A DNA stretch of 64,000 bases from JADJSS01 sp046329815 (GCA_046329815.1 JAXLTY010000001.1:930001-994000), one strand, 5' to 3'; positions 35,901 through 44,934 are shown, numbered from the stretch's first letter. The notes: generated by a model not told the origin, from the letters alone. Numbers and translations: made by a program.

Positions 35901-36076
35901 TCAATAATACGCGATTTCATTTCCTGCGTAGCTTTCCGCGTAAACGTAACTGCTAAGATTTTATTATAATCATAAGGATTCAGCAAAATAATTTTGAGAT
36001 ATTCTTTCGTTAAAGCATAAGTTTTTCCGGAACCGGCAGATGCTTTGTATAAAATCAAATTAGAAGAATCAGACAT
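32948..36076 (-). CDS. addA: UvrD/REP helicase-nuclease, AddA/RecB-like
   Basis: The 1042-residue protein starts with Walker A KASAGSGKT (11-19) and carries the superfamily 1 set: TFTRKATQEMK, the D-E-F-Q-D-T box (LIDEFQDTS), VGDPKQSIYRWRGG, TIHKSKGLQFPVVIV and VAFTRAE. The C terminus holds a RecB-type PD-(D/E)xK nuclease (CIVIDYKTGAKEKKYNKQLQEYM). It would process double-strand breaks. The usual partner AddB is not adjacent: the gene before it is DUF1501 and after it an epimerase. So either addB lies elsewhere or this is a single-subunit type. Confidence 0.85.
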   Translation of the reverse strand: MSDSSNLILYKASAGSGKTYALTKEYLKIILLNPYDYNKILAVTFTRKATQEMKSRIIEELENLEKQEKKSKTIDLKNTIIKEIKQEKDIDITAFFDKNVSIALQLILHDYSNFNISTIDSFFQTIIRSFAKELDLPIGMEIELDTESVVQQAVQDMLKEYKTDKDPFSKWIEDFVFDLIDDDKSWKIEQQLIKLGNQLLNEEYQLLNENNNQDFDVETYKKVLVKLKKIIVQYKQKIDDLTKKVEHEIANNNLDLSQFYQGNRSIQSFINKTKNYEPEINSYLQKMLDGDDLYSKSKLKDTAVIQHLENAWNNYLQPFILAVIQHKETHQKKYIAAELVLKNIYSVALLAFINQKIKEYKAENNLVLISDTNRIVSVIAEHEEVPFIFEKSASFLKYILIDEFQDTSTLQWKGMLPLLLEILQNTDSLVLIVGDPKQSIYRWRGGKMELIINGIQSDLSFHTDKLRSITLKDNRRSAKEIIEFNNAFFLSVKNNISLENPLFAAVLEDVQQNVIKDAVGFVQCKWLPKPEENEDDTHLQEVLKIIRSLENTSKYSDIAILTRNNMHGAAVANYLQENNIPVVSAESLLLQNKLSIKLLIAALEYISHPKESFYAVKLNYLYAQFLEQENIESYLIQPKDEIYFFEEKVPFLNKENIAQLSSIAVNELVFLLINAFNLDHQTDSYIWRFQDIVLSHTAKKSTAIVDFLEFWNEQKEKLSILPPDGIDAVKIYTIHKSKGLQFPVVIVPYCDWKMSPKSRSLIWLQHEDEPFDALKTFPVEFSSKMENSLFEQAYNKEVEATYIDNINLLYVAFTRAEMQLYILSTAEKEAKDEALPQNVSRLLSAIIPSINLQNATIDVNEFTYGQKTNIVSEKEDSIKIKYMQLVDVQNFKEKIQLKRKVHYNDAQAKGTVLHAILANINQPDQLGKAMNMVALTESETAFYTDLSKKIIDLFEQKRWFDAKWQHFNERELLYKNQSLRADKILLSEDDCIVIDYKTGAKEKKYNKQLQEYMQVCATALQQKIQGYLLYVDDMELIEVNLN

Positions 36077-36144
36077 ACTTACAAAATACTAATTTAATTA
36101 AATAAATGACTATTAATATTTCTCGTTAAGATGGATAAGACATG

Positions 36145-38016
36145 TTACAGTTTCACAAAATGCTGCGTGATTATATTAGTACCTGACTGCACTCGAATGA
36201 AATAATTTCCTTTCGGCAATGATGCAATATCTATTTGTGTTTGAATATTATCTTGAGATAGTTGTTTTTCAAACTGAAGATTTCCAAACGCATCATATAC
36301 TTGCGTAAAACCTGAAGTCGTATTACTTTGTACTTGTACCGTAATCTTATCCGTTGCAGGATTTGGAAAAATAGCCAGCGTAGATTTATCACCAAAGAAA
36401 ACAGAAATTATCTGGCTATAATTTACCGTGCCATTTTCATCAATTTGTTTTAAGCGATAATAATTAATTCCAGTTAATGGCAATTCATCGATAAAAGTAT
36501 AATCATGTTCAACAGTAGTAGTTCCTACGCCAAGCAGCTCGCCTATTTTTACAAATTCTACAGCATTACTGCTGCGCTCAATTTCAAATTTGTAATTATT
36601 TTTTTCGCTTGCAGTTGCCCATTGTAAAACAGCAACCGAACCTTCTGCTTTTCCTGTAAAAAACAATAACTCAACCGGTAATACAAAACTTTGGAATATT
36701 GGCAGCTTAGTAAAACTGCCACCTAACACGGCATCAGCATCAGCTTTGCTCATGCACAACCAGTCTTGCATAATAGTGGAATAGATTTGTCTGAAATCAA
36801 ACTGCATCGGCACCTGATCATTCACTGTTGCGCTTGCCGGAAGCAATGGCGATGTTCCAATCATTCCAGGAACCGGATATGGTGTTGATGCCACATTTGC
36901 AAGATTCGTATTCAAAGCAGCACCGAAGAAAATAACAGGCGCGCTGGAACCATGATCGGTTCCATTGCTTGCATTGCTTTTTATTCTTCTTCCAAATTCG
37001 CTAAATGTCATTCCGGTAACAATCTGATCTTTTCCCATTAATTCTAAATCACGTTGAAATGCACTAATTGCCTGCGATAAGATCTTCAAATTATCAGCAT
37101 GAGTACCTTGTGTTTTATCAGAACTATCTACCTGATTTTCATGTGTATCATGTGTTTTTGGATGATTTACAATATAGATTGGCGTCTGCAAACCACCATT
37201 GATTAATTTGGCAACAATTTTTAATTGATCACCTAATGAATTGTTTAACGGATAAGTCGCTGATTGCGCTTGTGTCGTATTGTATGCATTTTGAATCGCA
37301 GTGCGGTAAACATTGCTTTGATCTTTCATTAAACGCAAAAATGCCAACTCGTGTCCGTAATCACTATTCGGAGCCGGATCGGTGATGCCATTAATTACGT
37401 TTAATAAACTATTCGGATCAGGTGCACTGTAACCCATGTTCATATTCGGTCCTTGTAAACAGAATGGCAAAGTAGAACCAATTTCAATAGCCAGCGGATC
37501 AGGCATAGCTACTGTTGGATAACCTACCGGATAACCTGGATACATCTTATCTAATGCTCTGCCAATCCAACCGCTATTCAGCGTCTGGCTGCTATCAGAT
37601 GCCGTGAACCAAATATCAGTTGCGCGAAAATGGCTAAAACTTGGATTCGGATAGGAAACAGCCTGAACAAGCATTAGCTTGCCATTATCATACATCGTTT
37701 TCATTTCTGACATTGCAGGATGCAAACCTGTTGTAGTATTATTATTCAGTGTCAGCACAGAACTTTGATTCATTAAGATATTAGAACGCGCATTGAACAA
37801 ACTACTCCATTCATCTAAAGGAAATACTGTATTTAAACCATCATTTCCACCATTCATCTGAACAATCACCAATATTTTTCCGCAACCTGCAGTTGCTCTT
37901 GCTATAGTATCTAATGTTTCACTTTCTAAAGAATTGGAAGCAAAAACAGGAACACCTTTAAGTAATAAAGGTATGGATGCAAGTGCGCCGGCTTTTAGAA
38001 AATTTCTTCTTTGCAT
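36145..38016 (-). CDS. DUF1501 protein with twin-arginine signal and T9SS sorting domain
   Basis: The 623-residue protein opens with a Tat-type signal (MQRRNFLKAGALASIPLLLKG). The DUF1501 domain, an alkaline-phosphatase-like fold, follows: VIVQMNGGNDGLNTVFP near 50, SHFRATDIWFTA near 128, FSEFGRRIKSNASNGTDHGSSAPVIFFG near 335. A linker near 455-540 resembles the fibronectin-like stretch before sorting tags. The last 80 residues are a type A T9SS C-terminal domain (AIFPNPATDKITVQV, then LPKGNYFIRVQSG). It is second in an operon with DUF1800, a pairing common in bacteria. Enzyme activity is unknown. Confidence 0.9.
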   Translation of the reverse strand: MQRRNFLKAGALASIPLLLKGVPVFASNSLESETLDTIARATAGCGKILVIVQMNGGNDGLNTVFPLDEWSSLFNARSNILMNQSSVLTLNNNTTTGLHPAMSEMKTMYDNGKLMLVQAVSYPNPSFSHFRATDIWFTASDSSQTLNSGWIGRALDKMYPGYPVGYPTVAMPDPLAIEIGSTLPFCLQGPNMNMGYSAPDPNSLLNVINGITDPAPNSDYGHELAFLRLMKDQSNVYRTAIQNAYNTTQAQSATYPLNNSLGDQLKIVAKLINGGLQTPIYIVNHPKTHDTHENQVDSSDKTQGTHADNLKILSQAISAFQRDLELMGKDQIVTGMTFSEFGRRIKSNASNGTDHGSSAPVIFFGAALNTNLANVASTPYPVPGMIGTSPLLPASATVNDQVPMQFDFRQIYSTIMQDWLCMSKADADAVLGGSFTKLPIFQSFVLPVELLFFTGKAEGSVAVLQWATASEKNNYKFEIERSSNAVEFVKIGELLGVGTTTVEHDYTFIDELPLTGINYYRLKQIDENGTVNYSQIISVFFGDKSTLAIFPNPATDKITVQVQSNTTSGFTQVYDAFGNLQFEKQLSQDNIQTQIDIASLPKGNYFIRVQSGTNIITQHFVKL

Positions 38017-38019
38017 GAT

Positions 38020-39864
38020 TTACATTAATTGAAATTCTGCATATTGAGCAATAGTGGATAATAAACCTTTGAGCCGTGTTTTTACAATAGCTTTGTATGT
38101 TGGATTAGCTGGAGTCGTAGTATAATTATTCCAGGCCGTAGTCCAATAGCTATTGGTTATCTGCGAATATAACAAGGTCTGGAATTTTAGTGTGCTTTTC
38201 TGCGCTGCGCTTAAATCTATCGGCAATAAATATTTTATACATTCTGCAGTCAGCAAATCAGGATCTTGGCAAATAGAATTTGGAAACTGCTGTACAAAAG
38301 CAATCGGATCTACTTCTATATGTGTATTCAGACCATTATTAGTTAAAGTAAAGCCGGTGAAAATATACAGTAAAGTAGCAAATCGTTTTTGTGTTGTATT
38401 TGAATTGATCCAATATTCGTGAAAAGACGGATTCTGATAATACGGCTGCCAACCGGAAACATTAGGCACACTTCCGTACACTTGGTTCATTGGAAATAAT
38501 AACTCATTATTCACAGCCGACCAAACCTCATACTGTGCCTGATGATTCGAAGGATCGGATACATTAAAATTAATGTTAAACAAACGCGCGCTGCCAACTA
38601 CCACATCTAGTGGTGATTTGATATACACACCGCGGTTTGCTATATCAAAGAAGTGTTCGCTTTTGAATAATTGTTTTAAAACTGGAACAATATTCCAGTT
38701 ATTCGCTACAAAAGTTTGCGCCAATGGCGTAATGATATTTGCTTCAATATTGGCATCAATATCATAATAAACAAAATAGCGATACAATCTTCTGCAAACA
38801 TATTCAGAAACCACTTGTGTTTTAGAAAAAATCATATCAATAAACGCATCCAGTTCGGAAGCACCTGTATTGGGTATTACTGTGTTATTGAAAAAAGAAG
38901 AAAACTGCTTGCTGCTGGTATCGTGAAAAGAGCTGACAAAATCAGTAGAAGTTGCTGTTGTATTTAAATTCTGCACACGCCAGCCGGTCAGTACCTTCGC
39001 TGCCTGTATTACATCTGCTTGTGTATATTGGCTTAATGGATCTTTTCCTAATGTAAATAATTCCATCACTTCACGTGCGAAGTTTTCGTCAGGCGCCGTA
39101 TTTGTATTCGCCTGGTTATTCAAATAAAACATCATCGCCGGCTGCGTAGCCATGTTGCGTATAATAGTCTTGAAATTGCCCAATGCATTATCACGGAACA
39201 TTTTAATATACTGATAACAAATACGTGCTGAATTAGTGCCGGCATATGCATTAGATGACTGAAAAACCACCGTAAAATCAACCGGAATAAAATGATACCA
39301 AAACCACGTCATTTTCTCACGAATCGTAATATCCTGATTCAGCGACAAACCTAAAGACCATAATTTTAAACCTTCAGAACGATATAAATTAGTGGTTTGT
39401 CCAAGATTTGTATAAGAATCTATAGCATCATTTGTGTAATCTGAACCATAAGGCAGGCCATTTTCATCCGGTTGAATATTTTGATAAAAATTTACCGGTG
39501 GCGCAGGCACAGTGTTATCAATATTCAAAATAAGATCTACTGCATTAGACATGGTGAGCGCACTTAATGTATCAACATCTGTCTTTCTAAAACCATAACC
39601 GGTTCTTCTGAGTAAATGCATCATTTCCCAATCGGTCCATGCGCCATTGTATTGCGTTAAACCGCTTGTAACATTTCCGATACGCTCGTCATTACCGGAA
39701 CTTCGTTCATTCGTATTTATTTCATTCGCATCATGATAAGTTCTGCCTGGAAATTCTTTTCGTGAATATTTATCAAACAACACGTCCTTGGCAGTTTCAG
39801 GAACTTCCTTTTGTTGTAATATTTTACTAAATAACTCTCTGCGAGTGAGTGTTTCTTTCGGCAT
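38020..39864 (-). CDS. DUF1800 family protein
   Basis: The 614-residue product matches DUF1800: HLLRRTGYGFRKTDVDTL near 85, REKMTWFWYHFIPVDF near 183, NPxFAREVMELFTLGK-like NFAREVMELFTLGKD near 262, VLTGWRV near 290 and FIDMIFSKTQVVSEYVCRRLYRYFVYYD near 340. The function is unknown, and the gene is nearly always beside DUF1501. The N terminus has a twin-arginine-like TRRELFSKIL but no hydrophobic stretch after it, so no signal peptide is visible. DUF1501 follows after three bases. Confidence 0.9.
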   Translation of the reverse strand: MPKETLTRRELFSKILQQKEVPETAKDVLFDKYSRKEFPGRTYHDANEINTNERSSGNDERIGNVTSGLTQYNGAWTDWEMMHLLRRTGYGFRKTDVDTLSALTMSNAVDLILNIDNTVPAPPVNFYQNIQPDENGLPYGSDYTNDAIDSYTNLGQTTNLYRSEGLKLWSLGLSLNQDITIREKMTWFWYHFIPVDFTVVFQSSNAYAGTNSARICYQYIKMFRDNALGNFKTIIRNMATQPAMMFYLNNQANTNTAPDENFAREVMELFTLGKDPLSQYTQADVIQAAKVLTGWRVQNLNTTATSTDFVSSFHDTSSKQFSSFFNNTVIPNTGASELDAFIDMIFSKTQVVSEYVCRRLYRYFVYYDIDANIEANIITPLAQTFVANNWNIVPVLKQLFKSEHFFDIANRGVYIKSPLDVVVGSARLFNINFNVSDPSNHQAQYEVWSAVNNELLFPMNQVYGSVPNVSGWQPYYQNPSFHEYWINSNTTQKRFATLLYIFTGFTLTNNGLNTHIEVDPIAFVQQFPNSICQDPDLLTAECIKYLLPIDLSAAQKSTLKFQTLLYSQITNSYWTTAWNNYTTTPANPTYKAIVKTRLKGLLSTIAQYAEFQLM

Positions 39865-40047
39865 TACTTAGGTTTGGTTGATAGTGTTTCTTGCTGCGCT
39901 TTTCAGCCATTAATTTACGCATATTTTAGCCAAAGCAAGCTAATAATATTATGAACCTATGTTCATTTATACATTTTATGATTTTAATCAACGATTTCAA
40001 AAATTAAATTGATGGCTGTAAATAGAAAAACATCTCAATTAATTTTT

Positions 40048-40055
40048 TAAATTTG
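40048..40055 (+). promoter_or_regulatory. TAnnTTTG promoter of the acyl-CoA ligase pair
   Basis: TAAATTTG ends 21 bases before the TTG start at 40077. The TTG at 40053, which also opens the frame, lies inside this element and so cannot be the start of translation. Confidence 0.6.
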
Positions 40056-40076
40056 ATTTCTACATTTTTTTTAAAA

Positions 40077-41846
40077 TTGGATTATACGCGCATATTTGAT
40101 ATTATTGAATACCAGCAAAAGGTTTGTCCGCTTGATGTATGTTTTGCGCGTCGCGAAGACAAGCAGCATTGGACATATTATTCAACTAATGAATTTATTG
40201 ATACCGCTCGAAAACTCAGCATTGGTTTATTAAAATTGGGTTTGCAAAAAGGCGATAAAATTGCAATCATTTCTGTAACGAATCGACCCGAATGGCATTT
40301 TATTGATTTAGCTTGCTCACAAATTGGTGTTGTCAATGTGCCGATTTATCCAACAATCAGCAGCAAAGAATATGAATACATTTTCAATCACGCAGAAATA
40401 AAATATGTATTCCTGTCCGACAAATTAATGCACCGCAAACTACGCGAAGTTATTCCTGTTATTCCAACAATAAAAGGTGTTTTTTCATTCGATGAACTGG
40501 AAAATGTATCGCATTGGAAAACTATTTTGACGGAAGACGCCAGTCTGGAAAAGCAACTGAATGATATAAAGAAAAAAATTGAACCAGACGATTTAGCAAC
40601 CATCATTTACACGTCAGGAACTACAGGAACACCCAAAGGCGTGATGCTCTCGCACTATAATATTGTAACGAATGTGCGAGATTGTCTTACTGCCATTCCA
40701 ATCCAAACTAAAGAAAGAGTACTGAGTTTTTTGCCGTTGTGTCATGTATTTGAACGCACGATAAATTACACTTATTTTGCCGGTTGCGCTTCAATTTATT
40801 ATGCAGATGGTTTGGAAACAATTTCCGATCATTTACAAGATATAAAACCGCACTATTTTACCACCGTTCCGCGATTACTGGAACGCGTTTTCGAAAAAAT
40901 CATCAAAAAAGGAAAACTGCTGACTGGCTTTAAAAAACAACTTTTTTTCTGGAGCGTGAAGCAGGCACAAACCATTCCATTAGGAAAATCAAGATCTTTC
41001 ACAGAAGAATCGAACCTGATGGTTGCCAATCAATTTGTGTTTTCAAAATGGCGCGATGCGCTTGGTGGCAATATTAAAGCTATTATTTGTGGTTCGGCAC
41101 CATTGCAGGAAAAATATGCAACGATTTTCACCAATGCAGGCGTACCTGTTTTAGAAGGCTACGGCTTGACAGAATGTGCGCCGGTAGTAAGTGTAGTGCC
41201 ATTTCGTAAGAAAGACTATCGCGCCGGTTGCGTAGGAAAATTGCTGCAATCAGTACAGGCAAAAATTGCTGATGACGGCGAAATTCTGATTAAAGGTCCG
41301 AATGTGATGCTTGGTTATTATAAAAATGAGGCAGAAACGAATAAATCGTTTAATGAAGATGGATGGCTGCTGACCGGCGATATTGGCGAATTTACGGCTG
41401 ATGGTTTCTTAAAAATAACAGACAGAAAAAAAGAATTGTTTAAAACTTCCGGCGGTAAATACGTTGCGCCTTCACCTATTGAAAATAAATTGAAAGAATC
41501 TTTCTTTATTGAAAATGTAGCTTTGGTTGGTGACGGTGAAAAATTTGTGGCTGCACTGGTTTTACCAAATTTTGAGGAATTGCAAAACTGGACACAGAAA
41601 AAAGGTATTTTTATTTCAAATAATACTGAATTAATTCAAAATCAGGAAGTAAAACAATTATACCAAGATATAATTAACGATTTTAATGTTAACTTTGGCA
41701 AAGTAGAGCAGGTCAAGCACATTGAATTGCTGGCTGACGAATGGTCGGTCGACAATGGATTATTGACTGCAACTATGAAATTACGCAGAAAATTAATTAA
41801 GGAAAAATACAGCGAATTAATTAATTCTATTTATAAAAAATTATAA
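40077..41846 (+). CDS. Long-chain acyl-CoA synthetase (AMP-forming), first copy
   Basis: The 589-residue ANL-superfamily enzyme has the ATP motif TIIYTSGTTGTPKGVMLSH near 182-200, EGYGLTECAPV near 365, WLLTGDIG near 437 and KITDRKKELFKTSGGKYVAPSPIE, typical of FadD15/FACL proteins. It activates fatty acids to acyl-AMP and acyl-CoA. There is no ATG before the first conserved residues. The TTG at 40077 aligns with the first residue of the second copy (LDYTRIFD with MEVRRLFD), which I take as the start. The second copy follows after 13 bases. Confidence 0.87.
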   Translation: MDYTRIFDIIEYQQKVCPLDVCFARREDKQHWTYYSTNEFIDTARKLSIGLLKLGLQKGDKIAIISVTNRPEWHFIDLACSQIGVVNVPIYPTISSKEYEYIFNHAEIKYVFLSDKLMHRKLREVIPVIPTIKGVFSFDELENVSHWKTILTEDASLEKQLNDIKKKIEPDDLATIIYTSGTTGTPKGVMLSHYNIVTNVRDCLTAIPIQTKERVLSFLPLCHVFERTINYTYFAGCASIYYADGLETISDHLQDIKPHYFTTVPRLLERVFEKIIKKGKLLTGFKKQLFFWSVKQAQTIPLGKSRSFTEESNLMVANQFVFSKWRDALGGNIKAIICGSAPLQEKYATIFTNAGVPVLEGYGLTECAPVVSVVPFRKKDYRAGCVGKLLQSVQAKIADDGEILIKGPNVMLGYYKNEAETNKSFNEDGWLLTGDIGEFTADGFLKITDRKKELFKTSGGKYVAPSPIENKLKESFFIENVALVGDGEKFVAALVLPNFEELQNWTQKKGIFISNNTELIQNQEVKQLYQDIINDFNVNFGKVEQVKHIELLADEWSVDNGLLTATMKLRRKLIKEKYSELINSIYKKL

Positions 41847-41859
41847 AAAAACAGAGAAT

Positions 41860-43626
41860 ATGGAAGTTAGAAGATTATTTGATGTCTTACATTATCAGAA
41901 AGCGACACATCCACAACAAGTGGCTTTGGCAACGATGAAAAATGGCGAATGGTGGAAAAGCAGCACCGATGATTTGATTCGTTTGTCGAATAATTTGAGT
42001 TTAGGTTTGCTGAAATTAGGCATTCAAAAAGAGGATAAAATTGCTGTTATAACTTCTGCCAACCGAACAGAATGGAATATTTGCGATCAAGGTATTGGGC
42101 AAATTGGTGGCATTAATGTACCGATCTATCCTACATTATCTGCTCCGGAAATTGAATATATTTTAAATCATGCTGAAGCAAAATTATGTATAGTTTCCGA
42201 TGCAAAATTATATGACAAAGTAAAAGGTTTAATTGGAAAAGTTCCTTCACTGAAAGACGTTTATACATTCGACCAAATCGATGGCGCAAAAAATTATGAA
42301 GAAATTATCAAACTGGGCGAAGGTGGTGATGTTGCACAAATCACAGCTATTTCTGACACAATCGATCCGAATTCTTTAGCAACGTTGATCTATACATCTG
42401 GCACAACAGGCGTTCCGAAAGGTGTAATGTTGTCGCACAATAATATCGTTTCCAATGTTTTAACAGTTCGTGCTGAATTGCCTATCTCACAAGGACAAGT
42501 TTCATTGAGCTTTTTACCATTGTGCCATATTTTTGAGCGCATGGTTATCTATACCTATTTATATGCTGGTGCCAATGTTTATTACTCTGAAGTAGAAACT
42601 TTAGCAGAAAAATTACCTACTGTTCGACCGCATTTCTTTACAACGGTTCCGCGTTTGTTGGAAAAAGTATATGAAAAAGTGATGAATGGTGGCAACGAAC
42701 AAACCGGCTTAAAAAAGAAAATATTTTTCTGGGCAATGGGCTTGGCAGATCAGTATGAGTACGATCAGAAACCAAGTTTCCTGTTCAATATTGCAGACAA
42801 ATTAGTATTCAGCAAGATTCGTGAAAAACTAGGTGGTCGTGTAATTGGTGTGGTTACTGGTTCTGCGGCTTGTCCTTTGAAAATTGCGCGCGTGTTTTCA
42901 GCAGCAGGCATACAAGTGCGCGAAGGTTATGGCTTAACAGAAACTTCGCCGGTAATTACATTCAATCGTTTCTCAGAAGGTGGCGCGATGCTTGGAACAG
43001 TTGGTATGCCAATCAAAGATGTAGAAGTTAAAATTGCAGAATCGGACAGCGAAATTCTAGCGAAAGGCCCGAATATCATGATGGGTTATTATAAAGATCC
43101 TGAAAAAACAAAAGAAGTTTTAAGCGATGACGGTTGGTTCTCCACTGGTGATGTTGGTACGTTTGTAACGAATAACGCAGGCAATAAATTCTTAAAAATT
43201 ACAGATAGAAAAAAAGAATTATTAAAAACTTCAGGTGGAAAATATGTTGCACCGGCACCGATTGAAAGCAAATTCAGAGAAAACTTCTTTATTGATCAGA
43301 TCATGGTTGTTGGCGAAAGCAAACGTTTTGTTTCAGCATTGATTGTTCCTGCTTTTGGTGAATTAGAAAAATGGGCGAAAGAAAATGGTGTTTCTTATAA
43401 TTCTAAAGAAGAACTGCTTACCAATCCGAAAGTGCAGGCAAAATACCAAAGTATTGTAGATGAGTTGAATCCAAATTTTTCGCATATTGAACAAATCAAA
43501 AAATTCAAATTATTAGTGAACGAATGGACAACCGATACAACAGAGTTGACACCAACCATGAAATTAAAACGCAAAGTAATCAACGAAAAATACAGCAAAG
43601 AAATCGAAGCAATTTATAATGATTAA
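41860..43626 (+). CDS. Long-chain acyl-CoA synthetase (AMP-forming), second copy
   Basis: A 588-residue paralogue of the upstream gene with the same motifs: TLIYTSGTTGVPKGVMLSH near 177, LPLCHIFERM, EGYGLTETSPV near 360, WFSTGDVG and KITDRKKELLKTSGGKYVAPAPIE. The two copies align along their length and probably arose by tandem duplication, then diverged, perhaps for different chain lengths. A hairpin terminator lies 22 bases after its stop. The pair is one operon. Confidence 0.93.
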   Translation: MEVRRLFDVLHYQKATHPQQVALATMKNGEWWKSSTDDLIRLSNNLSLGLLKLGIQKEDKIAVITSANRTEWNICDQGIGQIGGINVPIYPTLSAPEIEYILNHAEAKLCIVSDAKLYDKVKGLIGKVPSLKDVYTFDQIDGAKNYEEIIKLGEGGDVAQITAISDTIDPNSLATLIYTSGTTGVPKGVMLSHNNIVSNVLTVRAELPISQGQVSLSFLPLCHIFERMVIYTYLYAGANVYYSEVETLAEKLPTVRPHFFTTVPRLLEKVYEKVMNGGNEQTGLKKKIFFWAMGLADQYEYDQKPSFLFNIADKLVFSKIREKLGGRVIGVVTGSAACPLKIARVFSAAGIQVREGYGLTETSPVITFNRFSEGGAMLGTVGMPIKDVEVKIAESDSEILAKGPNIMMGYYKDPEKTKEVLSDDGWFSTGDVGTFVTNNAGNKFLKITDRKKELLKTSGGKYVAPAPIESKFRENFFIDQIMVVGESKRFVSALIVPAFGELEKWAKENGVSYNSKEELLTNPKVQAKYQSIVDELNPNFSHIEQIKKFKLLVNEWTTDTTELTPTMKLKRKVINEKYSKEIEAIYND

Positions 43627-43648
43627 AACTTCAGAAAAGATACAAATG

Positions 43649-43679
43649 AAAGCGAGTCAAATTTATGGCTCGCTTTTTG
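43649..43679 (+). terminator. Terminator of the acyl-CoA ligase operon
   Basis: AAAGCGAG (43649-43656) pairs with CTCGCTTT (43669-43676), followed by further T. Confidence 0.82.
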
Positions 43680-43703
43680 TTTTATAATTTATATATTTAT
43701 GAA

Positions 43704-44900
43704 ATGAAGAAAAGAATTGTTTTTTTTATTTTACTATTCGTCAGCTTGAATATCTTTTCTCAGCAGTCAAAAGATACTTCTGCAAGTGATATTGCTTATG
43801 GTGTTTTTAAAGATCTGGAATTTTCAAAATTAAAATACATTCAAAAACTGATCGATTCTGTTGGCATCGCAGCACCGATTGCTGATGAGCAAATCGTAAA
43901 ACACAGCGCATTGGTTTCCAGTTATAATCCAATGCATCGACAACCGAATTATGTGGTGCATGTTATTCCAAAAGATATTTTATACGGTACACAATCACGC
44001 ACCAATGATTTCCGAAAAGATCCATTAATCAAGCAAAATATGTCCGATTCTGTCGATTACTGGAACAGCGGTTATGATCGCGGCCACATGGCTGCTTCGG
44101 CAGATTTTAAATGGAACAAAAAAGCGTTGAGCGAATCCTATTTTTATTCTAATATCATTCCACAAAACCATGGTTTAAATCAAAACTCATGGAACAAATT
44201 AGAAATGCAAGTACGTGAATGGGCAATCGATAATGGTGAATTGATTGTAATTACAGGACCAGTTTTAAATAATAATTTACCAAAAATACAGCAAGGTTCT
44301 TTCAAAGTTTCGATTCCTGAATATATCTATAAAATTGTGTTGGATTATTTTCCGCCAATCTATAAAGCCATCGCATTTTTATATCCGAATAAAGATGTTC
44401 CGTATGAATTGGAAAAACATGTGGTGTCGATTGACAGCATTGAAAAACTGACAGGCATTGATTTCTTTCCAAAACTGGAAGATAGTTTAGAATATAAATT
44501 AGAAGCAGAAAATGATTTGCTGCTGTTTGATTCTACTTATTACAAACATCAACAAACATCGCAGTTTGTACCGAAAGATTTTGGCAAAGGTAAAATCAAT
44601 TCAACACAGGCAAAAGATTTTATTGGTAAAGAAAAATGTGTTTGCGGAAAAGTGGTCAGCACTAAATTCGTTGAAAATGGGAAAACCAATCCAACGTATA
44701 TCAACTTAGATAAAAAATATCCTGAACAGGTTTTTACATTAATGATATTCGGACAAGACAGAGAGAATTTTTCGTACAAACCGGAAGAATTTTTACAAGG
44801 AAAAACCATTTGTATTAAAGGCAAGATTGGCGAATACAAAGGCACACCACAAATTATTGCTAATAAGGAAAAGCAAATAGAAATTATTTCTGAAAAATAA
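43704..44900 (+). CDS. Secreted DNA/RNA non-specific endonuclease with C-terminal OB-fold
   Basis: The ATG at 43704 starts a Sec signal peptide (SLNIFSQ); the frame is open to 43665 inside the terminator of the previous operon. The NUC1 domain (about residues 65-260) has the beta-beta-alpha metal motif DRGHMAASADF with catalytic His128, and NIIPQNHGLNQNSWNKLE with the metal-binding Asn near 155. A second domain (about 300-398: KDFIGKEKCVCGKVVSTKF, EFLQGKTICIKGKIGEYKGTPQI) looks like an OB-fold of the tRNA-anti type. It would degrade extracellular or periplasmic nucleic acid. Confidence 0.88.
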   Translation: MKKRIVFFILLFVSLNIFSQQSKDTSASDIAYGVFKDLEFSKLKYIQKLIDSVGIAAPIADEQIVKHSALVSSYNPMHRQPNYVVHVIPKDILYGTQSRTNDFRKDPLIKQNMSDSVDYWNSGYDRGHMAASADFKWNKKALSESYFYSNIIPQNHGLNQNSWNKLEMQVREWAIDNGELIVITGPVLNNNLPKIQQGSFKVSIPEYIYKIVLDYFPPIYKAIAFLYPNKDVPYELEKHVVSIDSIEKLTGIDFFPKLEDSLEYKLEAENDLLLFDSTYYKHQQTSQFVPKDFGKGKINSTQAKDFIGKEKCVCGKVVSTKFVENGKTNPTYINLDKKYPEQVFTLMIFGQDRENFSYKPEEFLQGKTICIKGKIGEYKGTPQIIANKEKQIEIISEK

Positions 44901-44934
44901 TAACCAGGTCACAATAATTTTATTTAATTTTTTA

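Noticed and set aside
43665..43703. Earlier ATG of the nuclease gene
   Set aside because: It lies within the hairpin terminator of the previous operon and comes before the signal peptide.
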